Origin: Bolinopsis microptera
Taxonomy: Eukaryota; Ctenophora; Tentaculata; Lobata; Bolinopsidae
Reading direction: 5' to 3'
DNA length: 64,000 nt
NCBI RefSeq assembly: GCF_026151205.1
Contig: NC_087081.1
Span: 17,778,859 to 17,842,858 of the forward strand
Of the stretch, positions 48,605 to 58,854 are shown piece by piece. Made by a program: the position numbers and the translations under genes. Under the pieces are notes generated by a model. The model did no database searches. It saw nothing but the letters and a program-made list of their open reading frames with translations, and was not told the DNA's origin. Each line of letters starts with the position of its first letter. The first letter of the stretch is position 1.

Positions 48605-49199
48605 TGTGGTAATTCAATTCAATATTTAAATTTTTCATTGTCTGCATCAGTATCCTATTGGATCTGATCATTTGGATGTTATTTATATGTATTCAAACGA
48701 AGTGATAGCATAATGTATGTTACTTCATATTATAGCACAATACCTAACAAAACACAACGGCGAGACACAATTCTGTTAATAATATACTTTAAAGTTCCAT
48801 GGGAATATCGGCTCAACAACACCGTGTTGCAACTGGTATGTTTTCTAGGTATGTTATCATCAGGAAAAGTAATAGAGGTAACGGGGAAAATTTGTTGTCC
48901 TGTCTTCTGTCTCGTCATATGTTATGTGCTCTATTGGGTATATTTTATTTTTATGTTATTTTGTATATATTTTCTTTGACTATCGATGCTAATATACTCC
49001 CTGGTGCTCCCCTACAACCTAAAATACACTCTGTACCATGTTTGAGGTCATCCATAAATCTTTACTTTATGGTAATATTTTGTACCATTTTTCTCAGACA
49101 CTTTAAACTTGTGTATAGGGGGGAGGGGGCATTGGGACAGCCTTAGCTGCAATTTCTGTAAAATTGCTATCTACCTCAAAAACCGAACTGTCACCTACC
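48605..49199 (+). other. LINE inter-ORF spacer with hydrophobic short frames
   Basis: Overlapping short frames here (48713-48979, 48799-49146) are hydrophobic and T-rich but unconserved in any way I can see. Treated as spacer. Confidence 0.5.
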
Positions 49200-51412
49200 A
49201 TGTCACCGAAACAGACTGTTAAGTTACTTTTCAATATAACCAGCAGCTGGCTTGGGGTCATGTCTAGGTGTGGTCTGGTTTTTCTATCTCTCCTTAATAT
49301 TTCCCTGATAGTAATTTGTAATTGTTCCTTACTGAACCCTGGACCAAATTTATCCGTTGTTTACAATAATGTCCATGGTTTCCTAAATACACGCGATTTA
49401 GCATCAGGAACACCACCACTAAATATGACCAAGATACATGAATTCCATGGTTATATCTACAAACATAAGCCTCACATCATTATTCTAAACGAGACATGGC
49501 TGAAAAATTCCATTCTCAGTAATGAGGTGCTCCCTGACAAATACAAAGTATTTAGGCTTGACCGATCCTTAAGATCGCATCCAGTGGATGCAACCCAGCC
49601 CAAGAAATTCAGAAAAAACGGTGGTGGTGTTCTGATTGCCCATAGAACAGACATTGATATCTCGAGTCTAAAGTTCTCTAAAGTAAGTGTTCAAGCTGAA
49701 TTATTATCCATCATAATTAAGACTCAGTGTGGAAGAAACTTTTGTATATCAACATTTTATAGAGTAGGAACGCTTGGATTAGAGAATTTTGAATCTTTCA
49801 AGAAACATTTTGTTACTTTAGCATCTGCCAGAAAATTGCAAAGGCACATTCTGGTAGGTGACTTTAATTTGGCTTCGATTTCCTGGCCAGATGGTCAGTC
49901 ATCTTGCCAGCTACATTCTAGCTTTGTAAATTTTCTCACTGATGACCTCGGACATACACAACTTATTAGCTCCCCTACTCACAAGTCAGGCAACACCTTA
50001 GATCTTGTGTTCACTAACATTCAAAACCTTATTAAGAATGTTAAAGTTTTAGATCAAAACGAAATGTGTATGTCCGACCACTTTTGTATCACATTTGACA
50101 TTGATATTAAGACCAAGTATATTAAGCAGCCTAAAAGAAAGATCTTCAATTATAGTAAAGGTAATTTTAGGGGCCTGAATTCTGAGTTATTTAGCATCGA
50201 TTGGGATAGTATATTTGAGTGTAATGATCCTTATCTTGCCTGGAGTCGATTCAGAGGAGTTCTCGGTGCAGCCTGTGACCGATGGATCCCTAAAAAGACC
50301 ATTAAGTCTCAGTTCCAGCCCCCATGGTATGACTCCGAATGTGATCGTCTCCTACGAAATAAGGAGAAATGGAGAATAAGGCATAAGGGGAGCAACTCTG
50401 AGTCTCATAAACAAAAGTTTCGTGCATTTCGCACAAAATTTAAAAATTTGATGGACGAAAGAATGAGACTCAGTGTTGAGGATGACTCCGATGATGCTCT
50501 TATCTCCAAGAAATTCTGGACCTACGTTAAATCTAAATCAAAGTCAACCAGGATCCCTGAAACTGTCAAATATCACAATCGCTTTCGAAACAATCCATCT
50601 GATCAAGCTGCCCTTTTTAACGAATATTTTTATGAGCAGTTTTCTCAAGAGAGCGATTATGGCATTGACATAGATTTTCGTGATGATTGTTTTTCAAGTC
50701 TTGTGTTTAGTAGAGAAGATGTTCTGTTGATTCTTAAAAAGTTAAATCCTAACAAGGCCCCTGGCCCTGATGGGATTCATGGGAGAGTCCTCAAAAACTG
50801 TGCCCAAAGCCTTGCATACCCACTTAGTGTTTTATTTAACCTGTCTTTCTCGAGCGGATGCATACCCCCTGATTGGAAGCTGGCACTTGTAGTACCAGTG
50901 CACAAAAAGGGCGATAAGTCTTCGGTTGAGAACTACAGGCCTATCTCGTTAACATCTCTTGTAATGAAAGTCTTTGAAAGGTGCATAAAGACTGCATTAT
51001 ACGCTGCATGTTCTGATCTGTTGGATGACCGACAACACGGTTTCGTTAATGAACGTTCATGCACAACCCAAATGATACCTTTCACGGACAATCTTGCACT
51101 TGCATTGAATAACAGGTCCAGGACTGATATAATATATTTTGATTTTGCGAAAGCTTTTGATAGCGTTTCGCATGACCTCATTTTAAGTAAATTGAAGAAT
51201 ATTTTTAATGTCGATGGACTAATGCTTAAATTTATTAAGTCCTATCTTGAGGGGCGACAACAACAAGTAGTGATAGGAGGCCAAACGTCTTCTTCTCTAC
51301 CAGTTCGGTCTGGTGTCCCTCAAGGTTCTATACTTGGCCCTTTATTGTTTGTAATATTTATAAATGACATGTTCTCCTGTGTCTCTGAAGGCACCAATAT
51401 CGCCCTTTATGC
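49200..51412 (+). pseudogene. outer LINE ORF2, 5' portion (endonuclease and most of RT)
   Basis: ATG at 49200 (MSPKQTVKLL). A hydrophobic segment is followed by CSLLNPGPN, resembling the NPGP end of 2A-like sequences. The endonuclease follows: NETW, GDFNLASISW, MSDHF. RT motifs are APGPDGIHGRVLK, NYRPISLTS, FDFAKAFDSVSHD and SGVPQGSILGPLLF. The frame is cut after IALYA, where the catalytic aspartates should follow. The aspartates and the rest lie at 62419-63310; removing the insert restores a continuous frame of 1035 codons including the stop (2213 + 892 bases). Confidence 0.9.
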
Positions 51413-51520
51413 CCTTTATCGTAACGCGCACGTTTTGTTTTGTTACAATTCCACCGCTCTTCAATAGTTCCAGAAAGTTCCAGAACAAAGATCACCTTCA
51501 AACACAACGTGCAAGACCCG

Positions 51521-51719
51521 GGCCCGGTGGTACCTGGGGCTTGCCCCCAGGTCCCATTCCTTCCTGAAAACCACCTGGGCCTCTTATCAGAGAGTAAGTC
51601 CCCACTTTCTTACTTTTCCCAACTCCTTTATTCCTCCTTCCCTACGTATCCCTAACCAGGCTCGGTGGTACCGCCCGTAAGGGCGGTCCTACTCTCCTCT
51701 CCTAAAAGCCACCCGAGTC
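51521..51719 (+). other. two related hairpin structures in inner LINE 5' region
   Basis: Unit 1 (51521-51581): outer GGCCCGGTGGT pairs with ACCACCTGGGCC, enclosing ACCTGGGG-CTTGC-CCCCAGGT. Unit 2 (51659-51719): outer GGCTCGGTGGT with AGCCACCCGAGTC, enclosing ACCGCCC-GTAA-GGGCGGT. The inner stems differ in sequence but keep pairing, which suggests selection on structure. Confidence 0.65.
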
Positions 51720-52422
51720 TGGCTCACCAGTGTAAGCTTCCCCCATCATTTAACCCCCCTGCTGTTGAACCACTATCACTACTACAAACCTGCGATCCCA
51801 GTGCCAGTAAAATTCCTTGTTCTTTGTTTCACAAACTAACCACACTTTCCAACTCTCCGAGGACAAGTGAAGCTGGAAACACAACAACATGTGAAAAGCT
51901 AATCTACAGCAACAGCAGCAAGGAGACTACAGCAAGGAGAAAGGGGACACAAGATAATGAGCAGCTGAGTCCTTGCAAAATGACCATGAGTAAGGCGGAA
52001 GTTTCGAGATCATTTTATGCTCTTGTTACACTCCACATTTTCCACACACATGTGTGCAGTGCTTTATGTGTAATATTTTACACTGAGTTATCCGCCTGTG
52101 TGTACACGTTCTATTTTGCTATTTACATAATATGTGCTGCTAACAAAATTACCAACATCATGATGTGTCTAGCTTACTGCTTAGAAAAAGCAAATCTTAA
52201 AGTAAGCTCTGACACTGGTAAAAACGTTCCGCGGCGCAGGCCAGAACAGCTGGCCTCTCGCACCCTGAGCTCCGAAATGGTAGCCTGTGCTAACCACCTC
52301 TCAACAAGCGGGGAATTTAGCAATACTTACCCTGCTAAATTAACCGCTATTTCCGGGAGAGCAGATGCTGCTCAGCAGCAGCAGCCTTATACATTACACA
52401 CTATGTATAATATCGGATATAC
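51720..52422 (+). other. inner LINE 5' leader
   Basis: An open frame without an ATG (51665-52474) crosses it and contains a hydrophobic stretch around 52020-52180, but I see no domain. Small hairpins occur at 52234-52252 (AGGCCAG…CTGGCCT) and 52316-52345. Probably untranslated leader; an extra short ORF cannot be excluded. Confidence 0.4.
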
Positions 52423-53925
52423 ATGCTATGTGAGAAGTGTGCGGCACGCTATCTCCCCATCATCAGAAACTTGAACCCAACTTCTGAGCGCGATGCAACC
52501 AGTATGTCACGTGACATGCAAATCAACACCGATACCAACACGTCACGTGATATGCTAACTAATCGCGCTATCTGCAGTTCAACTGTCTGTGTAAACCAGT
52601 GCAGATACGTAATATCAGTTCGCGAACACAATCAGTCGCACTGCTACCTACTAGTCTGTCCGAAACCGAATACTCATTTGTCAAGAGATTGTCCTTTCTT
52701 GCCTGTATTGCGTCCTCATTTGCTTTTGACCGCTCTTTCGCCAAACAACGTCAAAACATGTATACACCACTACTCGCATGTGTGTGTTGTACCAATACCT
52801 GACACAGAGTCAGAGTTTCACACGACAGCTGCTAGCCGGGAGCAATCACTAACCCAATATCCCTCGACATCCCTGTCAGATTCAGAGAGGACCTCTAAAG
52901 GCGATGATGACAAGTCCTCCTCTTCATCCGGCAGCCAAGCTTCGAAATCTACGTCTAATGACAGAACCAATCGTGCTACAGCACGAGTTGGCCTTGTTAG
53001 AAAGTCAAACCCAGGAAGCTCCCAATCAAACAATGATGATGACGAAGACGGCGAGGACGGTGAGGAGCGAAGCAAAACGAAGATCCTCAGTAGATGTGAA
53101 TCAGACTCCGAACCGATCAACCCACCGTTGTGTGTGAGTCCGATCCCCCCAACAGGGAAAGTCGAAATGCTGGACAAGACCATTTTAGGAAGAATATCGC
53201 AACAGTTATTTGAAACTCTGGGAAATCTGTCCTTATTCGGCAACCACTCAATCAGCTCGGATTTAGATTTAGACGATACAATCGATCTTAGCGTGAGTAT
53301 ATCCCTAGGTAAAGGAGGTGATCTCGTTATAACCCCGAAACCCAGAAGCAAGCCACCCAGACCACTGCCAACGATCGAGATTACCCCCGTCAAGAAACAA
53401 AACGACCCGAATACAGACGGTGAATACTATACAGGAACAGGAAAACCAACGATTACTCCTGTTCTTTTACACAGCCCTAAACATGAACACTTGCTCTCAC
53501 CTCGTTCACGAACTCTTCAAATTCGTTCAAGGAGCAAGTCTGTAGGGAGTATCTTTCAACATGAGCAACCTTCTGCGATTTTGAAAAGGAAGCTCAGAGC
53601 ACAGACTGAGTATGAGTTTGCAAGTGACACGCCCGTTAAAAGACGGTACCTCTCTGAATCCGCAGCTGACTCACAGGACCTCTTTGAGTCACCCCGCAAA
53701 CTCGAGTGTATCAGAATTGACGACGAAGGGTACCATGACTGCTCTCCAGGTAGGAACACGCTGATCCATATTAAACAAGATTTCCTTAAAGATGATGAGA
53801 TCGTCACGCCAGTCAATCTTGTCGCTGCGAAAATGCTCTCAATGAGAAATACCAATCAACCAGATTATTCGCGTCTGAAGTACACCTCCTTGAGCAACAA
53901 GCCCACAGCAAATGCATCAGCTTAA
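52423..53925 (+). CDS. inner LINE ORF1, N-terminal disordered part
   Basis: 500 codons from ATG. Rich in Ser, Asp, Glu and Arg (SSSSSGSQASKSTSNDRTNR, NNDDDEDGEDGEERS), with little predicted order and no recognised domain. It overlaps the next frame (open from 53799) by 127 bases, and the second frame has no ATG until 54204. The two are probably one ORF1 separated by a -1 frameshift, mutational or programmed. I found no canonical slippery heptamer in the overlap. Confidence 0.55.
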   Translation: MLCEKCAARYLPIIRNLNPTSERDATSMSRDMQINTDTNTSRDMLTNRAICSSTVCVNQCRYVISVREHNQSHCYLLVCPKPNTHLSRDCPFLPVLRPHLLLTALSPNNVKTCIHHYSHVCVVPIPDTESEFHTTAASREQSLTQYPSTSLSDSERTSKGDDDKSSSSSGSQASKSTSNDRTNRATARVGLVRKSNPGSSQSNNDDDEDGEDGEERSKTKILSRCESDSEPINPPLCVSPIPPTGKVEMLDKTILGRISQQLFETLGNLSLFGNHSISSDLDLDDTIDLSVSISLGKGGDLVITPKPRSKPPRPLPTIEITPVKKQNDPNTDGEYYTGTGKPTITPVLLHSPKHEHLLSPRSRTLQIRSRSKSVGSIFQHEQPSAILKRKLRAQTEYEFASDTPVKRRYLSESAADSQDLFESPRKLECIRIDDEGYHDCSPGRNTLIHIKQDFLKDDEIVTPVNLVAAKMLSMRNTNQPDYSRLKYTSLSNKPTANASA

Positions 53926-56738
53926 CCTGGAACCTGTCAGACATAGAGGCTATTGAAAATGATGATAAGGCAGATATTCTGTCAAAATTGCTGGTTAAAC
54001 TCAATCGTCATTACCACGACACAAACCTGGAATCGCCCTCCACTGCCTTTAACTCGCTCAGAGTTACTAGTCTACTTGGAAGGAGCGACAAGGTTCCTAT
54101 CACACTACAGGGAGACGAAGAAGTCACTGATGCACTAGTGTTACTCCATTTAGGCCGAGAGCGTGCAGTTAACATCATACCAAAGAGATTCAACAACGAC
54201 CTGATGGATGTCTTTGACCTATGCCTAGGCAACCTTACAGCCTTATCCGTCCTAGAAAAGACCAGAAGGGATATGAGCATTAGCCTGGCTATAGAAAAAC
54301 CCCTCGAGGATGAACTAGATTTTCACTTACTAGTACAACTGCAACGCAAACGACACAGGACGCCAATTGTTCTCCAACCAGCTCCCGAAAACACCCACTG
54401 TAGTCCCCTAACTGACGCAGTACAAGGGATAACTGGTTTAGCAAGCAACGTCCCCGCCCCTGAACAACTTCATTGTGAGGGTGACAACGGAAGTCTGCCC
54501 GACTCACAAGTTAAACAAGACGACACCACCATTGTTGAAAAACAACTGCGATTTTTCTCGAGAGATACCTGCGACAAGATTCTTAACAGTGCCTCGTCTA
54601 AGAATCTCAACAAGTGGATAGACCTTTGTGGCCTAACCAGTCAGAAAACAAACGAGCGAAGTCAAACTGCAATTAAAGCGTTTTTTATCCTTGTGATTGA
54701 CAACAAATACAGCACGTACCCGTCAGCACCTCTCATAACTAGTCTGGTCGAGAAAATGGCAGTTGATTCGCTAGATCGAGAACTCAAAAGGTTTGAAATA
54801 AACTTCAACCCGCAAACTCCTGTTGACAATAAAAAGAAACTGCTGCGTGACCACGTCAACACTATTGGGCGCGAAGCTAGAAAGGCAAATCCTCCAGATC
54901 TCATTAACTCTGAGACTGACTCTGAGTCAATATCTTCTGAACTCAGCAATGCCTCTAGCAGAAAGGGCTACAAAAGCTGTAACTCGAACAACAGCTCCAG
55001 TAACAGTGCACAGGGCAAGACGCAGAATACAGAAAAGAAAGTAAAGATCAAAGTTAAGAAGACGAGGAAAGCAAGACAGATCTTAACCCCCGGCAAAATT
55101 AAGGTCCCTTGCAGCACCCACGAATCGATAGAAAACTCAATACGACTCCTTGAGCAGAACTTACTAGAATTCCAAGAAAATCTAGCAAACCAAGATTCAG
55201 TTCTGTCCTCCTTAGCCAGTCAACTCAACTCCAGCGCCCCACTAACCAGCTCGAAATCTCTAGCCACGCTGGTCAACAAAAACAAAACAATATTTGATAC
55301 CCTAAATATTCAGCAAAACTCTATCGACAATATCATGGACAGAATGATAGAAGGAGAAAAAGAACGGAAACGTATCCAAGACCAAGCTCACAGAGCAACG
55401 GCAGAAAAGGTTTTTCGATCCAAGACCCTTGAACTTGAAAAACAGATAGCTGATTCAGCCAAGGAGGTTAACTACTTAAAAAGCGAGCTCGCAAGAATGA
55501 AAAACAACGAGCCGAACCAATTCAATGAGATACGCATAATACAGGCTAGACACAGCGAAGAACTCAGCAAACTCAAATCCGATATCATGGGGATGAAGAG
55601 TGTACCCGGAAGTCATTCGAACGGGGTCAATTATCCCAACCAATATGATGGAGTCGACGAAAAATGTGCGATCCTAAGTCATTTGGAAAGTTTCAATAGA
55701 CGCGCTACGAATAATTTAGGAGACAAGATTCTCCAAGGACAACGAGAAGGGTTTGAACTTATCAGCCGAGAGATTACAGCGTGTTTCAAAGATCTGCCTA
55801 AAATCAACACAGCAGGTCAAGAAGGTAACATCCAGTCTGCTAACAAACCTCGCGCTAATAGTTTTGAACCGAAACACCAAAACGATGCCGCCAACAAAAC
55901 CCCCGAGGACCCCCTTACAAGACCAAACGACAAAAAACGCACGGCACCACACAAAGGAAAGAAAGAGAATATGCCGAGTCAAAAGGCTGAAGACCCAGTC
56001 ACCTTTTTGTCCGAGGGAACCACTAAAAGCACGACAACTGCTGGTGCCAATAAACAAAGCAAAAATAACAGTGATGGCACCCCTGTTAACCGTGAAACGT
56101 ACCGTCGTGACAACTTCAATCCTCAACATTGGCACACCCGGAAATGTGTAGTCATTCACGACGCACACTTCAATACCTTCGACGAATCAAGATTCACGAA
56201 ACGTTTTGATGTCAAGAGGATAGAATATGATACTGCCGTATCAGTTAGCAGGGACCAAAACTTAGTCAAAAAAGTCTCAGAAATCAACCCTGAAGCCATT
56301 TATATCCATCTAGGGCAACTTGATGTTCTGATGAATACGCCAGGAAACACGATACTAGATGGTATGAAGAAAATCTTGGATGACCTAACAAAAGCAACCT
56401 CAGCAAAGATATGTGTTTCGCAGATTATTCCACTCCCCGGCTATCCACAAGTCAGCAGTACCATAAGACAGATAAACTCTGAACTAAGCGAATACGTCAA
56501 ATCCAAGAATAATGCTAGCCTAGACATAAAAATATGCACGCAAAACAATGACAATCTCGGAGGATTCATCCAGCGCAGCGTAGGACCACACGGAGTCTTG
56601 TTGGGTCTCGATGAACGAGGGGCTCGGAAATTGTGGCTTCATCTCCGTGACGGGCTATTTAGATCTCTCGACATTGAGCTATCAAGAGGGACTAAAAACT
56701 CAATCAAACCTCAACAGAAGAAAAACCATAATGGATAG
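53799..56738 (+). CDS. inner LINE ORF1, coiled-coil and SGNH-like part
   Basis: Open from 53799 to TAG at 56738; first ATG at 54204. The centre has a basic stretch (KKVKIKVKKTRKARQ) and long coiled-coil segments (SIRLLEQNLLEFQENL; KVFRSKTLELEKQIADSAKE). The C-terminal ~200 residues (CVVIHDAHFNTFDESRF … IYIHLGQLDVL … VLLGLDERGARKL) resemble the SGNH-type domain of CR1-like ORF1 proteins with altered catalytic residues. The stop overlaps the ORF2 start (ATGGATAG), a layout common in LINEs that reinitiate translation. Confidence 0.7.
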   Translation, partial: DRHASQSCRCENALNEKYQSTRLFASEVHLLEQQAHSKCISLTWNLSDIEAIENDDKADILSKLLVKLNRHYHDTNLESPSTAFNSLRVTSLLGRSDKVPITLQGDEEVTDALVLLHLGRERAVNIIPKRFNNDLMDVFDLCLGNLTALSVLEKTRRDMSISLAIEKPLEDELDFHLLVQLQRKRHRTPIVLQPAPENTHCSPLTDAVQGITGLASNVPAPEQLHCEGDNGSLPDSQVKQDDTTIVEKQLRFFSRDTCDKILNSASSKNLNKWIDLCGLTSQKTNERSQTAIKAFFILVIDNKYSTYPSAPLITSLVEKMAVDSLDRELKRFEINFNPQTPVDNKKKLLRDHVNTIGREARKANPPDLINSETDSESISSELSNASSRKGYKSCNSNNSSSNSAQGKTQNTEKKVKIKVKKTRKARQILTPGKIKVPCSTHESIENSIRLLEQNLLEFQENLANQDSVLSSLASQLNSSAPLTSSKSLATLVNKNKTIFDTLNIQQNSIDNIMDRMIEGEKERKRIQDQAHRATAEKVFRSKTLELEKQIADSAKEVNYLKSELARMKNNEPNQFNEIRIIQARHSEELSKLKSDIMGMKSVPGSHSNGVNYPNQYDGVDEKCAILSHLESFNRRATNNLGDKILQGQREGFELISREITACFKDLPKINTAGQEGNIQSANKPRANSFEPKHQNDAANKTPEDPLTRPNDKKRTAPHKGKKENMPSQKAEDPVTFLSEGTTKSTTTAGANKQSKNNSDGTPVNRETYRRDNFNPQHWHTRKCVVIHDAHFNTFDESRFTKRFDVKRIEYDTAVSVSRDQNLVKKVSEINPEAIYIHLGQLDVLMNTPGNTILDGMKKILDDLTKATSAKICVSQIIPLPGYPQVSSTIRQINSELSEYVKSKNNASLDIKICTQNNDNLGGFIQRSVGPHGVLLGLDERGARKLWLHLRDGLFRSLDIELSRGTKNSIKPQQKKNHNG

Positions 56739-58796
56739 TCCCAAAACAACTGATGTCCTGATCAGATTGCCTTCCCACAACAGAGAGACATTGAAAATCC
56801 TTTCGTGGAACATACACGATGCTTCAAACGGGAAAGAAGGCAGGAAAATTGATGATACTGAATTTGCTGCCATCGTCACTTCTTGTCCCATTTTCTGTCT
56901 TCAGGAAACCAAGAGTAAAATATTTGTTCCAGACTACAAATGTTTTAATGCTAACAGACCAAACAGTCGCTCAGGAGGACTTTGCATTGGTGTCCACAGG
57001 TCTATTGCCAAGGATATCAAAGAAATAACATCCAATTGTAGTGACATCCAATCAGTAAGGATAAAACTAGGAAGTGAGAGTGCTGTCGATGAACTAATTA
57101 TCATAAACTTATACGACTCCCCTGAGCACTCTTCCTACAAGAAGAGATTGAAATCAAGCAAAAGTACATCCGATGACGATGCTTCAACTCTAGACAACTT
57201 ACTTGACTTCACCATGAATAGTATTCAAAACGGTAGGAAGGTGATACTAGCAGGTGATTTCAATGCAAGGACTGCAACCTTGAACAACACCATCGAGGAA
57301 GATACTGAAGCATTATCTGCTGCAAACCCATTTAGCCAACGCAGCCACCCCTGTCTCAATGATCGTTCTAGCAAGGACCAGATGGTTAATCCTAGAGGAA
57401 AGTTACTCCTTGACTTTCTGGCCTGTGCAAATCTAACCATCCTAAACGGCAGCGTACTTGGCGATTCCTTAGGGGAATTCACATCGGTGAATTATGGCGG
57501 AGCTAGCGTTGTAGACTATGTTGCTGTAGGAGCTGACATAAAAGCGATCGTTAAGAGTTTTAGAGTCCTTGATTTGAACAAATTCTCCGATCACAAACCC
57601 TCTGTCACAACACTTAGCCTGAGACACAACATAACCCTTTCAGAAGAAATACTTCGTGACCTCGAGGACGCGCCCAGGAAGTACAAATGGCCATGTGAGG
57701 ATAATGCTGAGCTCAAATTCTTGCTAGCTATGGGTGACCCTAGTATAAAGGAAAAGACAGAAACTCTGGCTACAAGTTCATGCAAAACCCCTCAAGACGT
57801 TCTTAACCTTAACAACCAAATTGTTGAGCTGTATCATCAGGTTGCTGAACAAGTGATGCCCCGAAAAAACGCCTCAAGTCGTCAGAAAGGGCCGAGACAT
57901 AATAAATATGGTAGCACCAAAAAGAAGAGTCGAATAAAGCCAAAAATGGCATGGTTTGACAGTGAATGTATCCGTCTTAAGAGGACACTCAACATCCTAG
58001 CAAAAAAGTATGGAAGATCCCCATTGGACAAGCTCCTCAGGGACTCTTATTACGACACTCGGCGACAATATAGAAAGATGATCAGACATAAGCGATCAGA
58101 ATTCTTTGAGAAGCTTTGCAAGGACATAGAAACAGGGAACAACATCTGCTGGAAATCCTTCAAAGCTCTTAAAAATACAAAATCGCCTGCAACCAGTCTT
58201 GATGCCTTCGATATGATCAACTTTTGCAAGTTCTTCAGTGAACTTTACGGCAAAAAGAACATCAAAGACTCTAAGATCGCAGAGCTACAGTCAAAGATGC
58301 AGAAAAACAACATTTGTGACGACCTGACCAAGCTTTTGGATCAAGATATAAAGATGGAAGAGCTGTGTGCTTGCATTAAGGCCACTAAAAAAGGAAAGGC
58401 AGTTTCCGAAGATCTAATTTCTAATGAATTCTTCAAAGCCTCAACACGATCCATGCTCAAAGCAGTCCTCAACCTCTTCAACCACTGCCTAAGCCTATCA
58501 ATTTACCCATGGACTTCATCAGTAGTTACACCACTACACAAAAAAGGTGATATCTATGATCCAAACAACTACAGAGCCATCGCTGTAGCGAGCAATCTCG
58601 GAAAGCTCTTTGCAAGCATATTGCTGAAAAGATTGATATCATTCCGTGATCAATGTGATCCTGATACAGCCAACCAACTAGGTTTCTGTAAAGACGCACA
58701 GACAGCAGACCACATTTTCACACTTTCAACCTGCGTGGAAAAGTATGTCACCAAGAAACGCCAAAGGCTATACACATGCTTTGTCGATTTATTATG
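56731..58796 (+). pseudogene. inner LINE ORF2, first (truncated) copy
   Basis: It starts MDSPKTTDVLIRLPSHNR and overlaps the ORF1 stop by 8 bases. Endonuclease: LSWNIHD, CLQETK, GDFNART, SVVDYVAVG, FSDHK. RT begins (TPLHKKGDIYDPNNYRAIAV) and stops just after YTCFVD, the motif A aspartate, where the sequence jumps to a 58-bp bridge and a stop codon. 57095-58789 is repeated base for base at 58855-60549. Confidence 0.88.
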
Positions 58797-58854
58797 ACCC
58801 AACAGGAAGGCATCTGAAGGAAAGTCATGAGTTCAAACTGGGAGAACAACAGAT
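58790..58854 (+). repeat. bridge copied from 60976-61033
   Basis: 58797-58854 is identical to 60976-61033 (offset 2179), preceded by 7 filler bases. It joins the end of copy one to the start of copy two. Confidence 0.92.

Larger units (their letters stand above)
46766..51412 (+). mobile_element. outer LINE, 5' part (continues at 62419)
   Basis: Comprises a 5' region (46766-47551; boundary uncertain), ORF1 with an AlkB-like domain and the first two thirds of ORF2. It is cut at 51412 inside the RT active-site codons by the inner LINE. The remainder resumes at 62419 in the same frame. Confidence 0.85.

Noticed and set aside
51665-52474. An extra inner-LINE protein with membrane segments
   Set aside because: The frame lacks an ATG at its start and overlaps structured leader sequence; no domain was recognised.
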